Origin: Colius striatus
Taxonomy: Eukaryota > Chordata > Aves > Coliiformes > Coliidae
DNA length: 64,000 nucleotides
Reading direction: 5' to 3'
NCBI RefSeq assembly: GCF_028858725.1
Contig: NC_084760.1
Location: 94,609,867 to 94,673,866, forward strand
Positions 1 through 12,111 of this stretch are shown one piece after another; within the stretch, counting starts at the first letter, position 1, and each line of letters opens with the position of its first letter. The position numbers and the translations under genes are program-made. The notes under the pieces are model-generated. The model did no database searches and was not told the origin of the DNA. It was given only the letters and a program-made list of their open reading frames with translations.

Positions 1-3000
1 CTTAAAACTCTCCTAATTGAAGGGGGCTGCAGTATCTGTCAGAAGACAGATTTTTTTTCCATGTGCTTGTCAAATTCCCCAAGTTTTGCAGCCTTGAGTT
101 AGGCCTGGCTGATTTGTGACTGATGGTGCCAGAGTGATGGTTCTCTTTTTCCTTCTTCCTTAGTCATCTGCCTTAAATTATCATCAGTGATAGGTTTGTT
201 TATCTCCCTCCTTACAGGTTCACAAGGCTACAGCACCGCCTGTGTCACTGGATTCAAAGAGAAAGGATGACAGATTGAAGCACATTTGCTTTCCAAAACC
301 TGGCTTTAAAGTTTCCCTCTGGGCTGGGACTCACTGATTTTAATTCATTTCTGGATGGCACTGATTTAAGTCTTTTCTTCACTCCTCTCCCCAGATAAAT
401 GATTTTCTGTCTATTTGTAAAGGTTCATTGATGTTCTGCCTAAACTTTCCCCTTGCTTTGGATCATTTTAGAATTCTCCTGTTTCTAACTGTTGCTCCCA
501 TTATGATGCTTGGACTCCTGCACACAATTTAAAAACTTCTTCTGTCATTCTATCCTTTGCACTTGTCACTTTGCCATGATAGTACTTTTTGATCTTTTCT
601 CACTAGCTCTGAAAGTTCTTTTTTTATTTTTTCTTTTTTAATTTGGCAAATAATGTTCCTCAAGTTCAAGCTCCTGTGAGCCTGTCTGCTCCTATCTGCC
701 AGCATTCCTAACCTTTTCCTTATAAATAGTTCTTAGAACTTTGCCAAGATGTCACAATAAGAATGAAGTGGGAAAAAGTACAGATGCTAATGAAATTTAT
801 TGAATCCTCCAAGTAAGGATCCTTGGCTTCATCTCCTGTCAAAATGTGCTTGGTATGCCGTCTTTTTGGTCTCTTGCTATGGGCATAAAAATGACCTTCC
901 TCCTTATTCTTTTGCTGTAATTTAAAAAACTCTTCTTCCAAATAGGTAGTTTAACTGCCTTACTTGGCAAGTTTAACAGCCTGAGTACCACTGGCCGATT
1001 TCTTAGATGATAAATGGAAGGGGAAGCAAATGGGGAGTAAGCTACAGTCACATCATGTCTCTGAGTGATTACAGTTGACTTTTGAAGTTATGAGCCTGTT
1101 TGACTCTATACTAGCAAACAAGCTGGCAAGGTAGTAAACAAACTAGTAAACACTGGGCAAGGCACAGCTAAACTCATGTGGCCTCCAAAACAAGGTAGTG
1201 GAATCCAGACTGCCTATTGGGAATGATCTGTAGCCTTTGTCAGTCCTCAAAGCACAGGCATCGTCTGGAGGAGCATTAGCTGACCTTTACCAGAGCTGTG
1301 CTAGGGCCATGCTAGCAGTTTAACAGCACAGAGGCTCCCTGTTCCAAGCCTAAGTTCAGGTCCAGACTTTATGTCCTTTGAGTAAAGTGTATATTGTGCT
1401 TTCTTCCTTCACTTTTCTTCTGATGTGACTGTTGGAGACAAGAAAGAGGTTCAAGATGTCTCTCCTGTGCTTCATACTCTGGGACTGAGGATAAGGGGAA
1501 TATTTCCATTACTACAATGAGATGTGATTAGGCTCTATGGTACTGTGATAGAAGGCAGACATTTCAGAGGCATCTAAAATGTTTCATAACACTGTCTTTC
1601 TAGGTGCCCTGTCTCCACAGCTCATGTCAGCCAGACTTTTGAAAGTTTTATCTAAAATTGTTTGGCCACATGTAAAAAATGAGAGTTTGGTAAATATCTT
1701 GACGTGGTTAAAAATCTTACAATACTTTGACTTAGAACTCATATTTCTTCCAGCCTTTATTTTACAAAAGGGCATTTTTGGTATCAAGTAAGCCCCTTTC
1801 TCTGTCTTCAGGAAAATGTAAATCAACCAAGTCATACACTCTGACTAATTTTAATTTGGACAGTCTCAACAGAAGCTTGTTAGAATTTGGCAGCAAAATT
1901 CCTGGCTGGTGTCACCTGCAGTGAGCATCCTCCAGCCCTCCAGCTTCTACTGCCAGCTCATCTGCTTGCGTGCAGCTCCATGCTGCAACTCATAGCTGGC
2001 AGCTTCTCCTATGGAGAGCAGCGCACTGCAGGGTGAGAAGTGGAAAGCAAGGCCAGCAGGCAGGCAAAGCAGATAAAAAGAGCAAAAGTTGGAGACTGTG
2101 CTAGGACTTGATTTTATAGGAAGGAAGGAGTTGTGAGGAAGGAGAATAAATAGAGAGAAAGCAGAACCAGCATTTGTACAGCCTCATGTCTGTTCTTTTT
2201 CCAGGGTTTTCTTGAGTTTCCATGTTTCTTTCTTTGTTGGCAAATATCTGTATTATCTGATGATGCAGTATGTATCCTACATCCCTTAAATTTGTTGATT
2301 GAGTTTCTTCCTTGTGCAGCTGATCCGTATGGATGATAACAGACATATACTTCTACCAATTACTTATTAGCACATGTGGCAGAGATCTGTACTGGGGACC
2401 TAAAAGGTTTCAGTTCCATTTGGAGGTCACTAGGGTTTCATATAATAACATTTATTTTTTTATTAACATGGGAAGTGACTCGATAATTCCAATAAATTAC
2501 TAGGTACTTAAAGTAAGCCTGTCTGGAAGTACAAATTTCTGTCCTCCTGAAAATTTTAACAATGGCAATTTCACTGGAAACCAAACAGAAAGTTATTATA
2601 GTTTTGTGGTAGAACATAAAAGCAAAATGCCCTTCTAATTTTTCTGTGTGAGCTATGTCGTCAAAGGGTTAACAGATATGAAGGAAATGAGGTGAACAAT
2701 GATTTTATGGAAGGATAACTTTGATCTCAGAGATGGTGTAAGGTAGGGCTTAATCCAAAATGAACACACTATATGAGTTAATTAAAGGAAACAAATGTGA
2801 GGAAAGCTAGTTCTACTCTTGAACAGATCATTTAGCTTATCTTTAATGCAAATTGTCAATGCAATTGCTGTCATGAAAATAAATCTCATTAAAAGTACAT
2901 CACTTCTTCACACACATGTAAACCAAGGAAAAAATGTGCTCCTACCAGGTGAATTTGATCTTACTCAGCTGCAAAGCAAAGGTGATGTGGGTTTCACAAT

Positions 3001-6000
3001 GCAGACACTGCTGCTTTCATCTAGGTTTACATTTTCTGAAAAATCTTCCAAAGTGCAATATCACTCAGTGGACTGTCAGAGTTCTTAATGAATGTGGAGT
3101 AATGGAGGGCAGTAAACTGGTGATTAAAGGGCAGACTTGCAGAAGCAGGAGCTCAAAACCCACATTCTCTCTTTACCCGTGGACTCATAGTGTCAAAGGT
3201 TTTATGTTCTGAGGCTTACAATCTCCCTGAGATTTTTCTGTGACTTTCTATTGAGTAGAAGTTCAGATAAAAGAAAACTGTGAAAGCAAATACTATTTGA
3301 AACTGTATAAAAATGTAAAAAACTATATTGTGGTTTTAAATCATGACATCATATTATTATTATTCTCTTGGAGCAGTTTATGGAGCAGTAAAGCCAGAAT
3401 TCTGTACAGAGATGAAAGTCAATGTCTGTCTCCATCCCTGCACCAACATTAGTTGGAAATATTGCTAGATGTTGCAAGCAGGAGGGAAGGAAGAAAGAAT
3501 ATTAACTAGATGCTTTTTTTCCTCCCCTTATTATAGTTCCATATTATGAAACAAGCAAGTATCTAGCCCTTTTTTGTATGCTTACAGACCTTCCTTTCCA
3601 CAGAACAATAAGCAGAGATTCCTAAATGTTTGGGAGGACAAAGTCTGACAACTACAACATTGGGAATACCTCTAGAGGCCATGATCTCCCTCCCCTTAAA
3701 GATGAGAAAGTCCGTTAGAAGACATTTGTACAAGAAGCAGGCATGGAAAGAATTCCAATGACGTTTTTATTGCATTTTTAAAATGTATGCATAGAGTGCA
3801 ATGAGAAGTCTCAGCAAAGCTTTTCTTTCCAAAAGGCATCATCTACGTCTCCATTCATTCTGCATATACTTTCTAGGACTAGGTTGAAGCTTGGTCATTT
3901 AGATGAGGCCGGTGACCCGAAAGGGAGTAAGATGGTAACTAGGCTGGTTAGCATATGAAACTATGTTCAGTATCGGATACAGCCAGGAGGTGGCAGAGCA
4001 AGTCTAGCTTACCACATCTCCGCTCTCGACTCTGGAAAGATGGTGAGTTGCTGTAGTTCTCCCGTTTGCACCGTTAAGTTACAACTGCCTGCACACCACT
4101 CACAACATTTGCAAGGCTATTAAGAGGCTCCCAGCAAGCTTCCAGAGCTCTCTAGGAAATGCTGCCTGGTCTTTTCTCTCCCTCTCTCTTTTTGGTTTTT
4201 TTAACCTCTAATTACAATCTTGTACTGCTGGCTCGACTCTGCTGTTCACTGGCAGTTTGACCAACTCATCCTTTCCACGGCAAGCATGAATCTTCTGTGT
4301 ACACCCGTCCTTGCAAACAAATGACATTGGCTGTTGCCTATGGCAGCAAGTGAATGAAAGTTTGTTATTAGAGCAAGTGCTTGACAAGTAGTAGTATATG
4401 AATATGTGGTATATGATTCCACATAGCTGTTTATACAGATGTCTTATTCTTTCTCCCCTGGGTTACTCCTTAGCACTGTGAGTGACCCACATGAAAAACA
4501 GAGAGAAGCCATGTGGGAGAGCAGAGCAGATGAACAAATAGAAAAAGCAAACAGAGAATGAGAAACGGGCCTATATCAATTCAGTTACTTTTTGTATCAG
4601 CCTGAGCTGCAATCCGTGTCTTTTAAACTAAACAGCTCTGGAGTGGGTCAGCACATGATGGTAGTTGCTAGGGCAAAAACAGGTGTTGCACAGAAGTATT
4701 GCCAATAATTTGGTAGTCTAAACTGTACCTACTTGTGAAACAACTCTACTAAATAAGCAATAGGCTTCAGCAAAAATCCCTCTTTTTCTCTAGAACTATT
4801 GCTGCCAGTTAGTAACAAGAAAGCAAAATTTATTAACAGAAAAAAACCCCAAGATCTCTGTGTGTTAGGTTTAATGGCTACGGCAGGATAGATATTACTG
4901 CCTCCACAAAAGAAGGCATTTACGGCCCTCTGCCTCTCAATCAGAAGTTTGTATGTCCCTTTCCCTGAGGCAACTGTAGAGGGTAGAAGAAGAGGAAGAG
5001 GGGAAGGTGGTAAGCATTGTCTTTAGGATTTGATGACCTTTAAGAAAAGACAAGACCATTTTAGATCTTGCTGTTTTAAAGGCCTCAAAAAACTGATAGA
5101 TGATAATGGAGATAGAGAGAAGCCCATTCAGTTAAGACTGCAGGAGGAATAGATGAGGTTTTTGAACACAGGGTCAGATAAAAAAGGCAACATGATGGAG
5201 ACAGGCAGTGAGGGGAGGTGAACAGAGGATTCTTTGCACTGAAAGTACTGAAGTTATTATACTCTAAATTCTGCATTTATTGTCTGCCCAAAATGTCTGT
5301 TGATTTCAAAGCAGCAATGTACGATAGAATCTGACCTTAAATGGATGTACTTGTCAAAGTCAACAATAGGAAGCACAGATAGAAAGAGATTTGATATCTT
5401 CTCTGCAATCCTGCCTCTGGTGATAGTTACTGCTAGTAGTCAGAGGAGGGAAGGAAACTGTATTTCTTCCAATCCTTCTGCTAACAGTTCCATTGTTTTT
5501 TAAATTCTAAGAAAGGATCAACTGTATAGCCAGGGAGAAATCACCAAAAAAAACCCTCACTGATATTCTCCTGGGGTTTGCCTCAACCTTCTAAAATTTT
5601 ATCTGTCTACAGATAAGATCTATGCCCTGAACGCTAATGCAGGCGGTGCCCTCCAGACAGACACTCAGCTGCAGATAGAACCGCCCGGGTGAGAGAAGAG
5701 GTCACCTACCATGGCCTGTGTGGCCCCTGACTGCTCTGCTAACACCAGATGTAGAGATGGCATCTGGAAGACCAACTTATGTCCACAGGCAACTGAAATG
5801 ACAGCAATTAGCACAAGCAGACAGACAGACTGTGGAGATCCTTGTAATCTCAAATTGCTTCTGGCCAGGCTGGAGTTAAACTGACATCTACCACTGAAAG
5901 GTTACATACATACCTTGTGCTCCCTTATTTTTGTTTTGCAAATGGTTCTGTGTCTGTTATTGCAAGTCTTTTCACATGAGGGCTGCAGCTGCCAGGAGGT

Positions 6001-6928
6001 CATGCATTGCTCTAAGCATCCAGGTCCAAATCTCATATCTAAAACAATGGTGTTTGGATTGGAAATGCTATTTTGATTCTCCTCTTTTTTTAGTTGCCCC
6101 AGCCTTGAGGATGATGACTTAGAATAGCTGGAATATTTAAAAACTCCGCCAAGCACTATGCTGACAAAACAGCAATTTGTATGTGCTCAGTACTTCTGGC
6201 TAATCTCAGAGTAGAGTTCATATGCTGAATGAATCTTTTTCTTTCATCATTCAATGTATAAACTCGAGGTCATGCTCCACTGACACTTGCAAACAGCACT
6301 CGTCTCTGTCAGTCACAGCTATGCACAGAAGGAGCTTGAAAGGAATTAACTCTGTCTAATAGACATACCCAGCTTGCACACGGTGCCTCACGATGGCAGC
6401 GATAGCGTTAGGGGCTACGAGAAGACAAGAAGTTTTGGGAGGAGAGACTAGGGATTAGTCTACATAATCAGAAATGATCATGTTTTTAACGGTATTACAG
6501 ATATATAATGTCACAGAAGTGTCATTTATGGCTTGTTTTGAGAGATCTGAACAACCCAGTAGTCATGGAAGAGCCAGCTCCTTTTGTTTTGTGTGGTTAC
6601 ATACAAAGTTTAAAAAGACCAAGTGACACTTTGCAGTCCTGTGAACCTAAGTACTGTGCTCTGTATTCACAAGAAAGAAGTAGTGACTGAATTTAGTTCA
6701 AAGCTGTAAGAAAATGGAGAGAACAGACCAATAGCTGCAGTAACAGAGCTTTATTTCTTAAAGGAAAATGAATTCAGCAGCAACAAATAAAGGTGCTATT
6801 CATAAGAAACCACTCATGTTGCTGATGTGCAATGTCACATGAATGGGAGGTTAGGAAATGTGAGAATTAAGGTCATCTGTGCAACTGACACTGAAGGACA
6901 GATACATGCTTTTCTTTCTCTCTTTCTT
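1..6928. other. Intergenic upstream flank, no gene recognised
   Basis: All open frames in this stretch are short and show no recognisable protein similarity. No CR1 copy or other repeat was identified. The only site I would point to is a CTCF-like motif at 3983-3996, in a locally CpG-containing segment (about 3900-4080) that also has a donor-like AAGATG|GTGAGT at 4038-4050. Confidence 0.6.
3983..3996 (+). promoter_or_regulatory. CTCF-like motif (CCAGGAGGTGGCAG)
   Basis: The 14-mer agrees with the vertebrate CTCF core (CCASYAGRKGGCRS) at all but one position. It lies about 30 kb upstream of ALK in a small CpG-containing patch. Occupancy is unknown, and single matches to this motif have an appreciable false-positive rate. 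Confidence 0.35.
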
Positions 6929-7278
6929 AGAAAGAGAAAGATAAAGAGAGTGAAAGTGAAAGAGAAAAGATGGAAGAGAACCGGAAAGTGAAAGAGGGTT
7001 AGAAAGTGAGATTGAGAGAGAAAGGTAAAAAAAAGGAAAGAGAAAGTGAAAGATATAAGCGGGAAGTGAAAGTGTGAGATGAACACCCCACTTTCACTCT
7101 CCATTCATTTAACTTTCACCTTCCTTTTCCTTTCATTTTCCACTTATCTTTCCCCTTTCACTTTCCTTTTCACTTTCTCACCCTCTTTCACTCTCTTTCA
7201 CTTTCCTTTTCTTTTTCTTTCACTTTCTGATTCTCTTTTTTCTCTTTCTCTTTCTCTTTATCTTTCTCTTTGTCATTC
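6929..7278. repeat. Purine/pyrimidine inverted simple-repeat array with GAAAGTGAAA units
   Basis: Bases 6929-7080 are almost pure purine, built of variants of GAAAGTGAAAG. After a short spacer, 7089-7278 is almost pure pyrimidine, built of the reverse complement CTTTCACTTTC. The two halves form an imperfect giant inverted repeat whose centre is a perfect 10-bp stem (AGTGAAAGTG at 7065-7074, CACTTTCACT at 7089-7098) with a 14-base loop. I count about six AGTGA words on the left and six TCACT words on the right. The unit resembles the IRF/ISRE half-site GAAANNGAAA. The right end runs into a minus-strand CR1. Confidence 0.85.
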
Positions 7279-7282
7279 AGCT

Positions 7283-7765
7283 AGCTCTCAATCCATTTCA
7301 CCATCCACTCATCCAAGCCACACTATCTGAGCTTTTCAATGAGGACGTTATGGGAGACAGTAACAAAAGCCTTGCTGAAGTCAAGGTAGATGACATCCGC
7401 TGCTTTCCCCTCATCTAGCCAGACAATTATGCACTCATAGAAGGCTATCAGGTTGGTCAAACAGGATTTCCCCTTGGTGAATCCATGTTGACTCCCTCTG
7501 ATAACTGTCTTTTCTTTCATATGTTTATTAACAACATTGAGGATGAGTTGTTCCATCACCTTTCCAGGGATGGAAGTGAGCCTGTAGTTTCCAAGGTCCT
7601 CCTTCTTATCCTTTTTGAAGACTTGAGTGACATTGGCCTTTCTCCAGTCCTCAGGCACCTCACCAGTGCTCCACAATCAATCGAAGATGATGGAGAGTAG
7701 CTTAGCAATAACATCAGCCAGCTCCCTCAGCACTCATGGGTGCATCCCATCAGATCACACAGATT
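7283..7765 (-). mobile_element. CR1 LINE fragment with reverse-transcriptase remnant
   Basis: Reading the minus strand from about 7676 to 7323 gives an uninterrupted 117-codon frame typical of CR1 ORF2. It has TGEVPEDWRKANVT, then NYRLTSIPGKVMEQ, then GFTKGKSCLTNLIAF, then the palm A-motif region YLDFSKAF. The usual D after KAF is V here. The frame continues upstream in decayed form to about 7765 (region before the palm). Both ends of the element are missing, with no 3' ATTCTATG tail, so this is a 5'- and 3'-truncated, inactive copy. Confidence 0.85.
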
Positions 7766-10700
7766 TATTATCAATAGATTTATTTAGTTAGCTAGTTATT
7801 TCCTTTTTGCCAGTCCTAAAAGATTGTCCCGAATGCATTCAGATTTCACCAACAGCCTAGGTTATGTCATGACAATGGGTTTTTTTTTTTTTCTTCTGCA
7901 AATAAGCTCTTCCTTCTAGATTTATGGCTTAGCTGTTAAGATTTGCTGTAAGGATGACACTAGAGCCATACACCACAGACTAGAGGAAGGAGAGCTATGG
8001 AGATCCTGTATCAGGAGCTGTGTTGCTACCTGTGTGGCACTGCCACCCTGCAGGCAAAGGAAAAAGAAATCTCAAATCCCTCATAGCAGTGAGAGATAGC
8101 TTAAAAACTCTCAATTACAGTTTGCCTTGTTGCCGAGCTTTTTGTAAAGCAAGCTGGTTGTCTAAAATGTAGGTGAGTTAATTGGACTTAAATCCTTGCA
8201 TGATGAATATTGACATAAGCCTCCAAATGTCTCTGTGCAACAGCTCTTCTTTCTCCACCTGGTATCCAAAGAAATGACACATTCTCTCATTTCCAAAAGC
8301 CTTGAATAGTTTCAGAGTCACATTTCTCCTAACAGAGCCCATTTCGTGAGCACCCCTAGGTTTTACTGCAGGTAATTCTTTCAAGTCCAGCGAAAAAGCA
8401 TTGCATATTTGAAATTACCTCTCTCCTGAAAGCCTCATTATCAGGCAGCACTATCTCTGAGGGAGACCTCCCAGGTTGAGAAACTGCACGTGCTTGCCAG
8501 CAGGGCCATAGGCTGATCAAAAATCCACCAAGGAGTCATCGGTTGACTCTGCATCTTCTCGCCTCAGGAAGATCTCAGTGAAGAAACTCTTTCCTGTGAG
8601 GGACAGGGTTTGAATAAGCCTTGCCATAATGAGTGCAAAAGTAGACTAAATTCCTCTTTTTTTTCCTCCCACTTACTCATTCCATTCCTTCACTTTGAGT
8701 TTTACTGAAGTCATTACATCAGACACTGGCAGGAGGGATGTTGGAGGAAATCAGCTTCACTGGTAACAAGTTGTTTCCCTTCCAGGATCTTTCAGAAGTG
8801 ATCTCTCTGCCTCACCTCTTTTGAACTGGTTAATTAACCAGGCGTACTGGACTGATTACTCATGCCACAGATTTTTATTGTGCTTACTGACTTTGGAAGG
8901 ACATTTGTTTGAACACAAAGCTTAAGCAATACTTTTGTAAATTGGAGGAGGTCCCATTTGCAAAGCCAATGTAGTAAAGAATGTAAGAAGAGCAATATTG
9001 TGTGCCTTTTGTGAAACAATGTCTGATGATTATTTTGCTGAATTATGGAGACACAAATTGATATTGGAGTCTATGGTGAATCTTTGCTCTAGGCCAAATG
9101 TCACAGTCAGAATTGTATGCCCAGCAGGGCCCTTTAGAGACACGGTGGAGACTGCTACCTCTTTCTACACAGAGATGGTACAGGATAGCCTCACGCTGTT
9201 CCTTTTCGTCAATTCCCTTCTCTCACAGCGGAATTCCTCCCAGAAGGGAGAAAGATAGTTCATTCTCAGGGGTCTGGGGACTGTGAGATAATTTTATTCA
9301 TGATAATCTGGACAAACAATACCTTGCACTGGTTGAAACCCACCATTTTGCATATTGCTCCATTTATCACAACTGTAGGACTGTGAAGAAAACATTAGAT
9401 CATGTCACACATAGCTGTATGTTCATTACCCATGTAGCCATGGGGCAAATTCTTTCATATGTCAGATTTGACACCTTTCATTATCAGATTGTGCTTTCGT
9501 TGGGAGAGAAGCCAGAGTTGCTTCAGTTCTGATATTGCTTATTCACAGAAATATGGATGCTTAATTCGGAAAAGAAAAAAAAAGAGGCATAGATACCTAA
9601 ACGGCCAAATTACACTCACAAAGCAGCAACAGGTATCACCAGACTATAGCATATCAGGATGATAGTTCATGCCAAAGACAAAATTAACCAAGTAAGTCAC
9701 CAAGAATACTTTGTTTGAAAGTGCCATGTCCTCACCCCAGCCAGCTAACTCATCTGAGCTTGCTATAGATGTGACAGCCCCCCTGTGAAAACTGGATGCA
9801 GCTTTGGTAATAACAGCTAGAAGAAAATATAATGCATGGGCACTTCACAGAACAGCACCATACAGAGGGCACTCTGGTGGAACAGAAACATTTGGAAAAT
9901 GCTCTCATCACTACCCACGGTTTCAAGTCTCTGCAGAATCCTTCCTTAGTACGTGAGCTGAAAACATACTTCAAACATACATCAGCATCTTTCCATTCAT
10001 TAAGGTATTTATGTAGAGGTAGGTTCTGCACTTGAGTCTACCTTGAGGATGTAATTGTGTGTTGCTAATGTAATGGCTAGAGCTGGTGATCCAAACGGCA
10101 GCGTATGAAAGGTCAATATACAGAATGCAAGGTTGTGCGGAGTAATTGGAGGAAAAATGGAATCTGATTTAACAGAGTAAGAAAGAAGAGGGACGGAAAG
10201 GGCGGTGAACGAGAGAGCAATAAGACGACTTTTTAAAATGGACCCTGCAGGGGTGAAAACAAAAACCCAAACTCCCATCAATTATATGTAGTGAATGTGT
10301 TAAACAGAAAGAGATAAAGGAAGAAAGCCATAGTCAGGTAAGTGGGATAAGTGGGTGCAGATTTCAGAGGAGCCATTTACACATGGAAACAGTAATGGAA
10401 GCATTATGCATATATCCCCATGGTTGCTCTTAAAACATCATAGGCAACGGCATACCTTAAAAAGCAAGTCACAGTATAAAATTCTCATCTCATATATCCC
10501 AGTGAACATTTAAAAGTGGTTGCTACCAAGACTTTGCATGGCACAAATGAAAGCAGGACTTAACTCCTACCTTCATGTCATGTTTGCCACTATACTTTGC
10601 ATTTTGTCATGTGCCATCTGACAAATCCATGTGACTCTCAATTCCACTGACAAGCAGAAAATGTCAAAACTCTGTGCAGTGTTACTACAGGGAGTTATTT

Positions 10701-11744
10701 CTCACATAAATTTAAAATAGCGTCATATCTTAAGGAAAAACAGTCAGGCTAATTTTCTTGCTTTGAAACAGTCTAGCAGTCACTTTTACGCTTCTCTCAC
10801 TGCTTTGAGGTGCTCTCATTCCCTTTAATGTAAAATGGCTTGGATACTCATAAAAGATTCATTTCAGTATCTGATTAAATATTTCAGTTGCTATATAGCT
10901 CTGACTCCCATAGCATTTGGATGAGTACACCACTTGTCTAGGCCCAACTCCAGTGGAAGTAAGAATTTAAATCTTGTTTAAATTATGCATCAACAACAAC
11001 AAAAATTGATTTTTTGTATACCTTGCTGGATCTTCTCTTGCTTCTCAGCAGATGTGAGAACTAAATACATAATTTTGGCAAATAAAAACTCTGTCCAATA
11101 GTATTAAGCCAATTGTCATTTTGGATGGGACCATTACAGCTGGTATAATATACACAGTCACAAGTTAATGTATTGTCTGCTACAAATTGAATGGAATATT
11201 TTGTCTTTATAATGGGAGAGAAAAAAATTCTATGGGTCTACAACAGTGATAAAAAAATAATGAAATAAGCAGGAGAAAGAGAAATACAACTTTGACACTT
11301 TCTTTTTGCATACTGCTCCTACTGATGTAGGTTCTAAACTACAAATGGCTCGAAGACCGTGGTATCGCAGTGATTTATGTCACCTGAAGGTCTGATCTAG
11401 TATATTACCACTCAATTCAATGCTGTCATACTCTGCTGAGGCCACAGAAGGGCTGTCAGGAAACACTTTTCAGGTACATGAAGTTTTGTGAAGGACTCTG
11501 GGTTTCTTCAGGTTACAACTTTAACTACTGCTACATGAACCTGTACCTCAAGAAGGAGGCAATTCACAGCAATTATTTGGAAATCAAGATAGAGCTATGA
11601 AGAGAAATTCTTGGCATGCCTGGGACAGAGGGAAGTAGTTCCCGAAAAGCCCTTATTTTCTGCACACTTCCAGTCTTGTGGTTGCCTAACAGGGAATTTG
11701 GTCTTGGGAGAGACTGTTGCTACAATGATCTGCAAGGGTCATTC
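7766..11744. other. Intergenic, no gene recognised
   Basis: The stretch contains only short open frames without recognisable similarity, and no repeat that I can assign. Base composition is ordinary AT-rich bird intergenic DNA. Sequence just before 11745 may be a decayed continuation of the LTR-like fragment, but I cannot show it. Confidence 0.55.
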
Positions 11745-12111
11745 CAGGAAATATGAGAGAGGTTCATAGGTACCCTGGGCCTGCTCTCCATGGTTTGCAG
11801 GGGAACAGTTGCTCTCTCACTATGGGCTGCAGGGGAGTCTCTGGTCCAGTGCTCCTCCTCTCTTCCATTTTCACTGACTGGAGGACTCATATGGCCACCT
11901 CCATCTTGTCCCACCCCTCTCACCTCTTCTTCCACTGGAGATTCTCCTTCTTTAATAGTGATGGCAGAGGCACTAGATTGGTTCAGCTGGGCCTGAGGAG
12001 GATCCAGCTTAGAGCTGGGGTAAGTTTTGGGAACTCCTTACAGGGTCCAGCATTGCAATTCCCTCCCCATGTTATCCAGCAAAAAAAGCTGCTCCACAGA
12101 AACCCAATACA
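11745..12111 (-). mobile_element. Decayed LTR-like repeat fragment (same family as 62055-63242)
   Basis: On the minus strand the fragment starts TGTATTGGGTTTCTG, the usual 5' edge of this avian repeat family, and runs toward 11745 through decayed units with GCTGCAGGGGAG and CTTCTTCCACTGGAG-like words shared with the copy near 62 kb. It is about a third of the full length and lacks the polyadenylation-signal end. Overlapping open frames on both strands (70-120 codons) fall in this repeat and are not genes. It is most likely an LTR of an old endogenous retrovirus family; no viral gene is present. Confidence 0.55.

Noticed and set aside
5665..5897. Minus-strand frame with a signal-peptide-like hydrophobic stretch and a donor-like ATG|GTAGGT
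   Set aside because: The apparent start is TTG, no family was recognised, and the upstream acceptor is weak. Best explained as chance.
7079..7330. 83-codon Ser/Leu/Phe-rich plus-strand frame
   Set aside because: Translation of the pyrimidine arm of a simple repeat.
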